Assembly (NCBI GenBank): GCA_964374115.1
Contig: CAYJXK010000006.1
Span: forward strand, 1 to 37,608
Direction: 5' to 3'
Origin: CAYJXK01 sp964374115
Lineage (GTDB): Bacteria > Patescibacteriota > Patescibacteriia > Magasanikbacterales > UBA922
Length of the DNA stretch: 37,608 nt
Positions 24,152-32,936 of this stretch are shown here, one piece after another; the first letter of the stretch is position 1; every line of letters starts with the position of its first letter. The position numbers and the translations under genes are program-made. The notes under the pieces were generated by a model. That model was not told the DNA's origin. It saw nothing but the letters and a program-made list of their open reading frames with translations, and made no database searches.

Positions 24152-25576
24152 TCAAAACACTCCCGCCATTTGCGGCGCAACAGCCGGCGGTTCAAGTCCG
24201 GTCATCCGTTCATCAAGATTTCGAAAACTCGCTTTGGTTTCATCGAAAAACACGCGCACGAGTCCGGTTGGGCCATTTCTATGTTTGGCAATGTGAATTT
24301 CCGCGATGTGGCGTTCATCTGGTGGAATATCTTCCATACGATAGCCGCGATCCGCGGCTTTGCGATAGATAAACATGACCACGTCTGCGTCTTGCTCAAT
24401 ACTTCCGGATTCACGCAAATGCGCCAGTTTCGGGATTGCTGGTTTGATTTGTTCCACTGCTCGGGAGAGCTGTGAGAGCGCGAGCACAGGGACATTCAGC
24501 TCTCTCGCAAGTCCTTTCAGATTTCTCGTGATTTCTGCCACTTCTTGCACGCGATTGTCACTGTTTCTACTCGTGTGGGATTCCATGAGCTGTAAATAAT
24601 CCACAATCACGAGACTCAGGCCATGTTCTGATTGCAATCGCCGTGCTTTGGTTCGAATATGGAGTACCGTATTTCCCGGGCTATCATCAATGAAAATCGG
24701 CGCTTCAGAAAGCACCCCCATCGCATGTCCAATTCGAGGAAAATCTTGGCTATCTGGACGGTCTGAAAGATTGCCGGTCCGCATTCTCCACAGATCTACT
24801 CCTGCCTCGGCACAGAGGAGCCGATCCACCAACTGTTCTTTGCTCATTTCAAGAGAAAAAATGCCGACCGGCGCTTTCACTCGCACCCCGACATGTCGCG
24901 CCACATCAAGGGCAAGAGAGGTTTTCCCAACCGACGGGCGAGCCGCGAGAATCACGAGATCTGATTTTTGGAGGCCAGCTAGGAGATGATCCAACTCGCG
25001 AAATCCTGTGGCAAGTCCACGAAGTTTACCACGCTCTCGATGAAGTTCATCAATTCTTTCAAATGCTTCGCTCAAAACTGAGCGGATAGGGATGAAGGTT
25101 TGTTTGAGATGTTTTTGTGTGATCCGAAAGACATGATGTTCTGCTTCGTCGAGGACGTCGGCGACATCTTCTTTTTCTTCATTGTATCCAAGACGCATAA
25201 TTTCTTCAGCGGCTTTGAGCAGATGTCGAAGCGTGCTTTTTTTTCGAATGATATTACCGTATTCTTTGCTATGAGCGGCTGTCGGGACCGTATTGGTGAG
25301 CTCTGCGAGATAGCTCCGGCCTCCCACGGTTTCCATGAGTCCCTTTTCCTCGAGTCGATTCCCAACAGTCAAAATGTCAATCGGTTCATTTTTGTTGTAA
25401 AGCTCAATCATTATTTCAAAAATACGCGCATGCGCTTGTTTGTAAAAATCATCGGCGTCTACCATGTCAGCGACCTTGAGAAGGGTATCTTTATCAATGA
25501 GGACAGAGCCAAGAAGTGACATTTCAGCCTCGAGATTCTGAGGAGGAATTTTTTCAAGGATGGATTGATCTGCCAT
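24152..25576 (-). CDS. dnaB: Replicative DNA helicase DnaB
   Basis: Hexameric 5'-3' helicase that opens the replication fork. The 474-residue protein has the N-terminal domain (PPQNLEAEMSLLGSVLID), a helical linker, and the RecA-type ATPase. Walker A is ARPSVGKTS (212-220), Walker B LSLVIVDYLQLM, and ALSQLSRAVE is present. No intein is present. The C-terminus RNLDERMTGLEPPAVAP is a little longer than the minimal form. A near-leaderless promoter lies directly upstream. Confidence 0.97.
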   Translation of the reverse strand: MADQSILEKIPPQNLEAEMSLLGSVLIDKDTLLKVADMVDADDFYKQAHARIFEIMIELYNKNEPIDILTVGNRLEEKGLMETVGGRSYLAELTNTVPTAAHSKEYGNIIRKKSTLRHLLKAAEEIMRLGYNEEKEDVADVLDEAEHHVFRITQKHLKQTFIPIRSVLSEAFERIDELHRERGKLRGLATGFRELDHLLAGLQKSDLVILAARPSVGKTSLALDVARHVGVRVKAPVGIFSLEMSKEQLVDRLLCAEAGVDLWRMRTGNLSDRPDSQDFPRIGHAMGVLSEAPIFIDDSPGNTVLHIRTKARRLQSEHGLSLVIVDYLQLMESHTSRNSDNRVQEVAEITRNLKGLARELNVPVLALSQLSRAVEQIKPAIPKLAHLRESGSIEQDADVVMFIYRKAADRGYRMEDIPPDERHIAEIHIAKHRNGPTGLVRVFFDETKASFRNLDERMTGLEPPAVAPQMAGVF

Positions 25577-25587
25577 AAGGTAGAGTC

Positions 25588-25616
25588 ATCATAGCCGATC
25601 TCGCTACCCTCGGCAA
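25588..25616 (-). promoter_or_regulatory. Promoter for dnaB, TTGCCG-17-TATGAT
   Basis: Read on the minus strand: TTGCCG (25616-25611), a 17-base spacer, TATGAT (25593-25588), then 11 bases to the ATG ending at 25576. The 5' leader would be about 4 bases. Confidence 0.6.
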
Positions 25617-25661
25617 CCCCCTTGTGGGATACATGGGGAGAAGGTGTGGAGGGCTTTTTGG

Positions 25662-25690
25662 TTGCCAAAAAAGAACTGGCTTGGTATCCT
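25662..25690 (+). promoter_or_regulatory. Promoter for the methyltransferase, TTGCCA-17-TATCCT
   Basis: The -35 TTGCCA (25662-25667), a 17-base spacer and -10 TATCCT (25685-25690) end 10 bases before ATG 25701. This is the same geometry as for the genes at 15341 and 25576 (-). Confidence 0.55.
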
Positions 25691-25700
25691 GCCTTCATCT

Positions 25701-26630
25701 ATGATTTCCCAATGTGTCGATTGCAAGAATCTTCTTCAGGAAAGTAAGCCAATTCGATGCGCTTTTTGTGGTCGTGTCTATGAAGAAGTTGAGGGCATTA
25801 TTCCGTGTTATCCAACGAACTTAGGAAAACTTGCCAAAGAAGAAGCAGAGTTCCATGATAGATTTGATGAACATGCGATTGACGTGCATCAACTCGATCA
25901 GCCGCGTAATCGTTTGTATCATGAGCGCCTGTGGAAAGGACTCCAAGCGCATGTGCCACAAGGCGCTCGTGTGCTCGAAGTGGGCATGGGGAGTGGATTT
26001 GATGCGCTCTATGGGCTTTCTTCGTTTGATCTTACAGCGCTTGATATTTCTAAAAAAACACTTGAACGGGCTCAAACACGATTAGGAAGAGAGGGCAAGA
26101 CCTATGTTGCCGGAGATGGCGCGCACGTGCCTTTTACCAATGAGAGTTTTGATGGCGTATTTGTTGTGGCGACCTGGCATCATTTCGAAGACCCGGCATC
26201 TTCGCTTGCCGAATGGCATCGGGTGTTGAAGCATGGAGGGGCGCTGGTGATTGGGGTAGAGCCAAATGCGACATATTTTCGGTGGATCAAGACATTGCGG
26301 CCCCTTCTGTGCCGATTGACGCACGCGCATCCTCATGAAGGATCGCACGCAGATGCAGAGATGATTGGATTTTCATATACAGATCTTCGGACTTGTTTTG
26401 AAAAAGAACAATGGCACAATTTACAGATTCGCCCTATGTGGTTTTTGGCTGGTTTTTTTCATTACGGTCTGGAATTTCTTTTTCGTGCTTTGCGCCTCAA
26501 ATCTCGATTGAGGATTCCGTGGTTTTTGGAAAAAAGTATTGTGTATGTCGATGAATTATTTTTTTTGATTCCATGGATGCGGTATCTGGGATGGCATTGG
26601 ATTATTATGGCGCAAAAAAGCAAGGAATAA
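25701..26630 (+). CDS. Zinc-ribbon SAM-dependent methyltransferase
   Basis: A 309-residue protein. Residues 1-35 form a small zinc ribbon (CVDCKNLL, CAFCGRVYEE) like that of Trm112-type methyltransferases. The class I SAM domain follows: VLEVGMGSGFDAL (motif I), LTALDISKKTLE, GDGAHVPFTNESFDGVFV and WHHFEDP. The C-terminal third is hydrophobic and aromatic, perhaps membrane-associated. The substrate is unknown. The following GT4 gene starts 2 bases after its stop, which points to methylation of a glycan or lipid-linked sugar (inference). Confidence 0.85.
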   Translation: MISQCVDCKNLLQESKPIRCAFCGRVYEEVEGIIPCYPTNLGKLAKEEAEFHDRFDEHAIDVHQLDQPRNRLYHERLWKGLQAHVPQGARVLEVGMGSGFDALYGLSSFDLTALDISKKTLERAQTRLGREGKTYVAGDGAHVPFTNESFDGVFVVATWHHFEDPASSLAEWHRVLKHGGALVIGVEPNATYFRWIKTLRPLLCRLTHAHPHEGSHADAEMIGFSYTDLRTCFEKEQWHNLQIRPMWFLAGFFHYGLEFLFRALRLKSRLRIPWFLEKSIVYVDELFFLIPWMRYLGWHWIIMAQKSKE

Positions 26631-26632
26631 TT

Positions 26633-27838
26633 ATGAAAGTCTGCATTATCGAAAACATTTATCCTCCCTATGATCGCGGTGGAGCCGAACAGGTAGTGGA
26701 AAAAACGGTAGAGGGGTTGACTCTGCGCGGAGTTGCGGTTGTGATTCTTACTTCAACGCCTGGAAGCGATGAAGTCGAAAAGCGTCCGCATTGTACGGTC
26801 TATCGCAAGCGCCCTTCCAATCTCTTTTTTTATACTGATGCGGAGCGTCATGGTGCCATTTCACGATTTTTTTGGCACCTTATTGATATGTTTCATTTTG
26901 GGATGGCAAGGTGGGTTCGAAATATATTGGAAAAAGAACAGCCAGACGTGGTGCACACCCACAATCTCATGGGTTTGAGTTTCCTTATTCCTCGTGCGAT
27001 TCGTCGAGGAGGATGGCGACATATTCATACGATCCATGATGTGCAACTCGTGGAGCCAAGCGCCATGATTTTGAAACAACAAGAACACACATGGCGATAT
27101 ACAGGATTTCCCACTCGCGTCTATTCATGGATCACACGCCATCTCGTAGAATCGCCCGATATTGTGATTTCTCCATCGCAGTTTTTGTTGGATTTTTATC
27201 GTTCTCGGCATTTTTTTTCCAAATCAACCTGTGTGGTATTGCGCAATCCTATTACATTTCGGACAGAACAAGAGATGAAAGAGACGCGCAAAGATCCTGC
27301 GCGGCCATTCCGATTTTTGTATGTCGGGCAAATTGAAAAACATAAAGGTGTGTTGCTCCTGCTTGAGGTGATGAGCGCATTGAAAAAAGAAACGATTCCT
27401 TCTTTTGAATTACATATTGTTGGAAACGGTGCCGCAATGAATGAGGTAAAGCGGCGAGCATCGAGTATGTCTCATGTTATCGTTCATGGCAGAGTCGGCC
27501 ACAATGAAATTCCAGGAATTTTTGCGCAAATGGATGCCACCGTCGTTCCATCTCTCTGCTATGAAAATTCTCCCACAGTCATTTTTGAAAGTCTCACCTT
27601 TGGTGTCCCTGTGATCGCAAGTAATATTGAAGGGATTGCTGAACTGATTCATGAAAAAGAGAATGGTTTTACATTTGTCGCAGGAGATGCATCATCTCTC
27701 AAAGAAATTTTACACTGGTCTCTCCTCCACCCCGATGTTCTTTTCGAGATGCGAAAAAAATCCGTTCATAGTGTGTCCGGGCTTTCGCAAGGGGAGTATA
27801 TTGAAAAGTTGATCGCGCTGTACAGAAAAACCGTGTGA
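26633..27838 (+). CDS. GT4-family glycosyltransferase
   Basis: A 401-residue retaining glycosyltransferase with GT-B fold. It has the N-terminal glycine-rich loop YPPYDRGGAEQVVE, DVVHTHNLMG, FLYVGQIEKHKG at the start of the donor domain, and VPSLCYENSPTVIFESLTFGVPVIAS, which holds the EX7E-type motif for the nucleotide sugar. An AAGGA ribosome site lies 6 bases before ATG 26633. It acts at the cytoplasmic face of the membrane on a lipid-linked glycan. The sugar donor cannot be told. It is convergent with the large membrane gene. Confidence 0.93.
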   Translation: MKVCIIENIYPPYDRGGAEQVVEKTVEGLTLRGVAVVILTSTPGSDEVEKRPHCTVYRKRPSNLFFYTDAERHGAISRFFWHLIDMFHFGMARWVRNILEKEQPDVVHTHNLMGLSFLIPRAIRRGGWRHIHTIHDVQLVEPSAMILKQQEHTWRYTGFPTRVYSWITRHLVESPDIVISPSQFLLDFYRSRHFFSKSTCVVLRNPITFRTEQEMKETRKDPARPFRFLYVGQIEKHKGVLLLLEVMSALKKETIPSFELHIVGNGAAMNEVKRRASSMSHVIVHGRVGHNEIPGIFAQMDATVVPSLCYENSPTVIFESLTFGVPVIASNIEGIAELIHEKENGFTFVAGDASSLKEILHWSLLHPDVLFEMRKKSVHSVSGLSQGEYIEKLIALYRKTV

Positions 27839-27858
27839 CCTTCTGTGTCAGGACAGGA

Positions 27859-29976
27859 TCAACGGGAGTAGACAAACACCCACATGTTTCCATCTTGGAT
27901 CGGTATCGCTTCATCCGCGCTCTCTGTCGCCCCTCGTACAATTTCGTCGAAACGATCCCAATATTTGGGGATGACGAAATACGCGCGTTTGGTTCCAGTC
28001 AGCGTCATGGCTTCTTCCATAAATGCGCGCTTCTGGCCTTTGTATACCATACTGAGAAATAATTCATACAAGGGACTTCCCGAAGGAATAGAGTAGTAAA
28101 ATTGATTCCCTTTTGACGTATCATAATATGATAGAAATCCATACTGTTCAATTGACGCGGCGGCAGTGAGAATGGTGCTCAGAACGACGTACGGCATGTG
28201 AGCGGGTGTCGTATCATGAATAAATGTCGCCGCAGTATAGTCCGCCTGCGTCACGTTGAATCCACGAAAATATACTTTGGGATTCGTTTGCGGATACAGC
28301 AGATACAAAGAGCCGGTTATAAGAAGAGAAACAATCGGGAAGATCAACCATAAAAGGGTTTTGCTTTTTTTTTCAATATATTCGATGAGAGATAAAAATC
28401 CTATGATCGAAATCGGGAGGACAAAATACAAAGAGACGTGCAACAGTCTTCCCCCATATTGCAGTTGTTCATATATATGGAGATCATCAAACGTGATCCA
28501 GCTTGAGAGAAGAAATGAGTTCACCAAAAGAATGACCGTCATGACAGGAAGAAGAACGAATCTCTTCATGCCTCCTATTGCCGCAAGAATGACGATGATC
28601 GGGATCAATTTTCGATAGGTGTAGATTATGTCCCATACAAAGTGGACATTGGTTTGTAGAAAATAATAGGGTTCTTTGAAGAAGAGAAAAAAATATGTTC
28701 CATGTTCAAGAATGTTTGAAAGAGGGGGGAGAGATTGATGGTGGAGTATTTTGAACGCAAGAAAGAGAAGAGGGGAAAGAAGAGAACCGATCATGATAAA
28801 CAAACAGGCCGGTATATTCCTCTTGAAAAATTTTTTATTCGTACGAGGACCGAATATCATGAGACCAGCCACAAACAACACGGCAAAACTTCCTGGAATT
28901 GGATGAGTGGCAAGCGCCGCAAGCGCAGTGGCAAAGACTACGGGGCGAAGGCGCGGCAGAGTATGATATGTGAGTCCAAGAAAAATGGTTACCAACGTAA
29001 AGAGACTCGACAGATTATATGGTGTCGTGGCATAGAGCGTCTGGAGTGGATAGATGAGAGCGAATAGTGTTCCAATTCGAGCGTTTCGCTCTGTTGTCTT
29101 CGCGCCATATCGTAGTCCATAGAATATCGCCAATGGGAGCAGGATCATTGCCAAAATCGGAACAAGAAATATGTCGATTGATTTTATTGGGAGGGAAGTG
29201 ATATGTGCGAAGATGTTTATCAGCGCGTACTGTCCGATATAAAACGGCGTTTTTGGGGTAATCGCTCCATGCGCAAAAATATATTCCTCACTCGCGCGGT
29301 GAAGAAATGGATCATAGCCAAATCCAAGTGGATAGATGATAGTCGCAACATTGAATGTAATAAAAAAGAATCCCATGAGAAGAACGAGGGAAAGGGCTCG
29401 GGAGCGGATAATCGAAACACCTATGAGGACAAAACATGCGGTGAGTCCGTAGAGAATAAAAAAGAAGATCGGTAACGCTTGCCATGGAGAGGGGAGCGCG
29501 TCTGTCGTCGCTCCTTGGAGGATAAAAAAGATCATGAGAGAAACGCACAGGATGATGAGTCCGATAAGAGGAATGTTCGTATATTGGTTTTTTTGTTCTT
29601 TCTGTTTTTCTTCTTTGATGTCTCCTTTCGTTTCCTCCCCGTTGTGTTTAAAAAGAAATCCAAGAAAAGTGATACAGCAGATCGTAAGAAATATGCTGAT
29701 GGGTGTACTGCCAAAAAGAAAATAAACGCCAGAATGAAGAACGATAAGAGTAGTCCCAATGCCCCAGAGAGTCCATCCATTTGCCCATGGGATACGCTCC
29801 TCGCGAAGCGTTGATCCGATACGAGCTCCGAGAAGGCAGAACCAACCGATAAACGAAAGACTGCTTAGAACAAAAGCAAATGGGATCATTTGATACCCGA
29901 ACAAACCGATAGCAATTCCTGCTAGGCAAAGAGGCACCCCTATGCTATAGTGACATCGCGTATATATCATAGTCAT
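27859..29976 (-). CDS. Multi-spanning membrane protein, GT-C-like
   Basis: About 705 residues with over a dozen hydrophobic segments. A large loop carries GYDPFLHRASEEYIFAHG, placed like the acidic catalytic loop of GT-C glycosyltransferases. A soluble C-terminal domain of about 150 residues (from FRGFNVTQADYTAATFIH) would lie outside the cell. It may transfer a lipid-linked sugar to an outer-face acceptor. No precise family is recognised. Starts at 29994, 29976 and 29970 are possible. 29976 avoids overlap with the divergent gene at 29978 and has TATGAT 6 bases ahead of it on the minus strand. Confidence 0.75.
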   Translation of the reverse strand: MTMIYTRCHYSIGVPLCLAGIAIGLFGYQMIPFAFVLSSLSFIGWFCLLGARIGSTLREERIPWANGWTLWGIGTTLIVLHSGVYFLFGSTPISIFLTICCITFLGFLFKHNGEETKGDIKEEKQKEQKNQYTNIPLIGLIILCVSLMIFFILQGATTDALPSPWQALPIFFFILYGLTACFVLIGVSIIRSRALSLVLLMGFFFITFNVATIIYPLGFGYDPFLHRASEEYIFAHGAITPKTPFYIGQYALINIFAHITSLPIKSIDIFLVPILAMILLPLAIFYGLRYGAKTTERNARIGTLFALIYPLQTLYATTPYNLSSLFTLVTIFLGLTYHTLPRLRPVVFATALAALATHPIPGSFAVLFVAGLMIFGPRTNKKFFKRNIPACLFIMIGSLLSPLLFLAFKILHHQSLPPLSNILEHGTYFFLFFKEPYYFLQTNVHFVWDIIYTYRKLIPIIVILAAIGGMKRFVLLPVMTVILLVNSFLLSSWITFDDLHIYEQLQYGGRLLHVSLYFVLPISIIGFLSLIEYIEKKSKTLLWLIFPIVSLLITGSLYLLYPQTNPKVYFRGFNVTQADYTAATFIHDTTPAHMPYVVLSTILTAAASIEQYGFLSYYDTSKGNQFYYSIPSGSPLYELFLSMVYKGQKRAFMEEAMTLTGTKRAYFVIPKYWDRFDEIVRGATESADEAIPIQDGNMWVFVYSR

Positions 29977-29977
29977 T

Positions 29978-30595
29978 ATGGTATCATACTTCATTGCTCG
30001 CCATCCACATCTATTTACCTTTCTTCCGGCAGAGGTCGTGTACCCACATGATCATTTTTTGGCTCGCACCATCCTTCGATGGATCCCGGAGCGCATTACA
30101 CCGAACATGATCACGATGGTTCGTATTTTCTTGACCCCGGTCGTCTTTCTTATTATTTTGTTTGGAAATTATACGACGGGGATTATCGCCTTTCTCGCTG
30201 TCGCTTTTACCGATGCCATTGATGGATCTCTGGCCCGCACGAGAAACAAAATAACAGAATTTGGAAAGCTTTTCGATCCATTGGCGGATAAATTTTTGAT
30301 TGGATCTATGGTGCTTATTTTAGTCTTTTCGTATCATCCACGATGGATCGGCATCGCGACACTTCTGATCGAGATGGTGATTATCGTGAGTGCCATTATC
30401 GCCAAAGAAAAATTTCATCTCCCTATCATGGCGAACTGGTGGGGGAAAATAAAAATGATCCTTCAGGTGTTCGCGGTGTTTCTCACTCTCCTCGCATTGG
30501 TGTTTCAGTTCCCTTATTTTTTTCATATTGCGACCTGGATTTTTGGCCTCTCCCTTGGATTTGCGCTCCTCAGTCTTTTTCGACATGGGATGTAG
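29978..30595 (+). CDS. CDP-alcohol phosphatidyltransferase (PgsA-like)
   Basis: Makes a phospholipid by swapping CMP of CDP-diacylglycerol for an alcohol such as glycerol-3-phosphate or inositol phosphate. The 205-residue membrane protein has the signature DGSLARTRNKITEFGKLFDPLADK, of type DG-x2-AR-x8-G-x3-D-x3-D, and about five to six membrane segments. Its N-terminus (about 45 residues before the first segment) is longer than in PgsA. The start lies within a few bases of the divergent membrane gene. The alcohol cannot be read from sequence. Confidence 0.9.
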   Translation: MVSYFIARHPHLFTFLPAEVVYPHDHFLARTILRWIPERITPNMITMVRIFLTPVVFLIILFGNYTTGIIAFLAVAFTDAIDGSLARTRNKITEFGKLFDPLADKFLIGSMVLILVFSYHPRWIGIATLLIEMVIIVSAIIAKEKFHLPIMANWWGKIKMILQVFAVFLTLLALVFQFPYFFHIATWIFGLSLGFALLSLFRHGM

Positions 30596-30616
30596 AGTGA
30601 GAAAAAAGAGAGGTGA

Positions 30617-30655
30617 ACGACGATAACGAACGCGTACGTCCTACTGACTCTTAAC
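30617..30655 (+). repeat. 39-bp repeat at the left border of MITE copy B
   Basis: Identical to the reverse complement of 24103-24141. Bases 30617-30641 are flanking DNA; TA and the first 12 bases of the MITE follow. The duplication therefore crosses the element border. Confidence 0.75.
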
Positions 30656-30821
30656 ACGTATCTCAACACTACAACCTATGATTTTGGTCACCTTCTCGCC
30701 CTTCACCATAAAAAATCCTCACTGTATCTACGGATACACCTGCGGTTTTTTACGGTTCCAGGGCTTCGAATCTGACTCAAAATCATACCGTGTATTCGAT
30801 AAGGCAAGTGTTAAGAGTCAG
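30644..30821 (+). mobile_element. MITE copy B, complete
   Basis: A 178-bp element with perfect 14-bp terminal inverted repeats, CTGACTCTTAACAC (30644-30657) and GTGTTAAGAGTCAG (30808-30821). TA stands at both borders (30642-30643 and 30822-30823). It differs from copy C at only about four positions, so the spread was recent. It fills the gap between the phosphatidyltransferase and the GT-C-like gene and can encode no protein. Confidence 0.88.
30709..30752. terminator. Terminator-like hairpin in MITE copy B
   Basis: TAAAAAATCC pairs with GGTTTTTTA around the inner TGTATC/GATACA stem. It lies downstream of the phosphatidyltransferase stop and would insulate it from the next gene. Confidence 0.45.
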
Positions 30822-30847
30822 TAAATCAGTAGAAGGGAGTGTTCGAT

Positions 30848-32428
30848 ATGAATGCAAGGTTTTTTTTCCGAAATCATACAACGCTTCTCTTTCTCGCCGG
30901 AGTTCTTTTTTTCTTTGTGTCGAATTATCTCAATTTTACCACCCCACGCCAATTTAATTCTCCAGATGAAACCATGCATTATGTATTCATAAGCGAATTC
31001 GCAACAAAAGGGGCGCTTTCTTATGCACAGCCCTATCCATATGGGGAAGCACGTGACCTTGTGTTTCCACGAAGTACTTATGCGCGGGATGGTCGGATTA
31101 TCCCGGTAGGGTTTTGGGGACTCAACGTGATCTATGGATTGATCGGGCGTCTCATCGGTGTTTCTTCTGCCGTCTATGCCACCTCTATCTTTCTTATTCT
31201 TGCCGCATTGTGTTGGTATGAAATCATGCGGAAAATTTTTTCTGTCCATGTGGCGTTCGCGAGCAGTTTCTTTCTTTTGTTTCATCCTGCGATGTGGTAC
31301 TACAGTGCGCGGAGTCTGTTTCCGAATGTGTCGTTCCTCGCACTTCTCGTCATCGGCAGTTATTTTTTTCTTATCCGACCATTGCACACGAAGACACGCC
31401 GTGACGCTTGGTGGCTGAATGATATTTTGGGAAGCATATTTCTTTTTTCGAGTATCCTTATCCGCCCGAGTGAAGTGATGTGGATCGGGATCGCGGGTTG
31501 TATTATCGCTGTTGCCTATCGCCGAGCAATTCGATGGTATTCCGTCCTCATCTCTTTGCTCGTCGGATGCATATTTTTTTTCATATACACAGCCGGAAAC
31601 GCGGCCTTGTACCAGGGAGCGCTCGTGAGTTACGTCGCGTCATCTTCCTTCCCCTGGTATGGATGGTATCAGATATTTTTTCCTTTCGGGATTCATCCAT
31701 TTCAGATAGTTCGATCCGTGTATGCGTATGTGTTTCGACTTTTTTGGTGGCTGACTCTTCCGGGAGCGTTTGGATTTTTTTGGTGGTGCCGGCTTTTTTT
31801 TAAAAGACAATTATCAAAAGAAAAATCTGTATATCTTCTCGTCGCAAGTATCGTCTCTGTGTATCTCATCCTTTTCTATGGAAGTTTTCGAGACGCGCGA
31901 TTTGCTCTTGAGACCATTGGGATTGCCTATGTGCGCTATTGGTTGCCGGTCTTTATGCTTCTCTTGCCGTTTTGTTTTTGGCTCATCGAGCGGGGAGTAA
32001 AACGTTTTTCCACACCATGGATGCGACAGGGGATTTGGATATGGTGTGTCATTTTTTTTCTTGCATTGAACACAAGAATTGTTTGGACGGGTATTGATGG
32101 ACTGGTCGCGAATAGAGCATCAATGTTGCATGCTGGATCTGTGCGCCAATGGATCACGACCCATGTCCCTCAATCTGCGCTCATTGCCACCAAAACCGAA
32201 GATAAATTTGTATGGCCAGCGCGACAGGTCTTGGTTTCTTTCGACCATCCGGATGTACTTCGGGCAATTCGTACACTTTTGACAGCAGGTTTTCCTGTGT
32301 ATCTGCTTGTTCCCGAAGGAGAGCGGTCGTCGGAGTTTTTTAGTCGTTTTTCACAGGAACATATAGAGCTTCGTGAAGAAAAAGCGTTTCCGCCTCATCT
32401 GCTTTTTTCACTTCGGCCTGCCTCTTGA
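30848..32428 (+). CDS. GT-C/PMT-like membrane glycosyltransferase
   Basis: A 526-residue membrane protein with about ten to twelve hydrophobic segments. The first outer loop holds NSPDETMHYVF (Asp40, Glu41), matching the acidic pair of GT39/GT83-type enzymes that use polyprenyl-phosphate sugars. A C-terminal soluble part follows (IATKTEDKFVWPARQVLVS). ATG 30848 has GAAGGGAG 9 bases ahead, one of the few ribosome sites in the window. It starts 26 bases after MITE copy B. The probable role is adding sugars to surface glycans or proteins. Confidence 0.8.
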   Translation: MNARFFFRNHTTLLFLAGVLFFFVSNYLNFTTPRQFNSPDETMHYVFISEFATKGALSYAQPYPYGEARDLVFPRSTYARDGRIIPVGFWGLNVIYGLIGRLIGVSSAVYATSIFLILAALCWYEIMRKIFSVHVAFASSFFLLFHPAMWYYSARSLFPNVSFLALLVIGSYFFLIRPLHTKTRRDAWWLNDILGSIFLFSSILIRPSEVMWIGIAGCIIAVAYRRAIRWYSVLISLLVGCIFFFIYTAGNAALYQGALVSYVASSSFPWYGWYQIFFPFGIHPFQIVRSVYAYVFRLFWWLTLPGAFGFFWWCRLFFKRQLSKEKSVYLLVASIVSVYLILFYGSFRDARFALETIGIAYVRYWLPVFMLLLPFCFWLIERGVKRFSTPWMRQGIWIWCVIFFLALNTRIVWTGIDGLVANRASMLHAGSVRQWITTHVPQSALIATKTEDKFVWPARQVLVSFDHPDVLRAIRTLLTAGFPVYLLVPEGERSSEFFSRFSQEHIELREEKAFPPHLLFSLRPAS

Positions 32429-32453
32429 AAAAGAGAGAGGAGTAGGATACAGT
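32425..32453 (+). promoter_or_regulatory. Promoter for the HIT gene, TTGAAA-17-TACAGT
   Basis: The -35 TTGAAA (32425-32430) overlaps the stop of the previous gene. A 17-base spacer leads to TACAGT (32448-32453). The start point near 32460 rules out ATG 32458 and favours ATG 32479. Confidence 0.55.
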
Positions 32454-32478
32454 ATCTATGGGTTTTTCATTTTCTTAT

Positions 32479-32889
32479 ATGATAGATTGTATTTTTTGCC
32501 GTATCGCGGGGAAAGAAATTCGAAGTTATACGGTATATGAGGACAACCACAGTTTGGCATTTTTGGACATCCATCCTCATGCGAAGGGTCATACCGTCAT
32601 CATCCCAAAAGTGCATGCTCAAACGATCTTTGATCTCAATGATGAATTGGTAAAAGAATTTTTTTCTGGACTCAAAGCGACGATGGATCGCGTGGATCAT
32701 GTGCTCTCACCCGACGGCTATAATATAGGATGGAATCATGGGGAGACAGGCGGCCAAGTGGTAGGGCATCTCCATGTGCATATCATGCCGCGGTGGCAGG
32801 GGGACGGAGGCAAGAGCCAGCATGCTATTATCAATAATCCAGGAGATGCGCCGGTTGCAGAGATTGCAAAACTATTCGAGGGATATTAG
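32479..32889 (+). CDS. HIT-family nucleotide hydrolase
   Basis: A small cytoplasmic phosphoramidase or dinucleoside polyphosphate hydrolase of 136 residues. The N-terminus MIDCIFCRIAGKEIRSYTVYED is standard for the family. FLDIHPHAKGHTVIIPK and the histidine triad GHLHVHIMPRW near the C-terminus are complete. ATG 32479 gives the usual family start and fits the promoter. A frame from 32458 would add seven residues. It is a housekeeping gene and shows no link to the sugar genes beyond position. Confidence 0.94.
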   Translation: MIDCIFCRIAGKEIRSYTVYEDNHSLAFLDIHPHAKGHTVIIPKVHAQTIFDLNDELVKEFFSGLKATMDRVDHVLSPDGYNIGWNHGETGGQVVGHLHVHIMPRWQGDGGKSQHAIINNPGDAPVAEIAKLFEGY

Positions 32890-32936
32890 AGAATAGTTTT
32901 TTCGGTAAAGATCCTTGCATAGTATCTCTTTATGTT

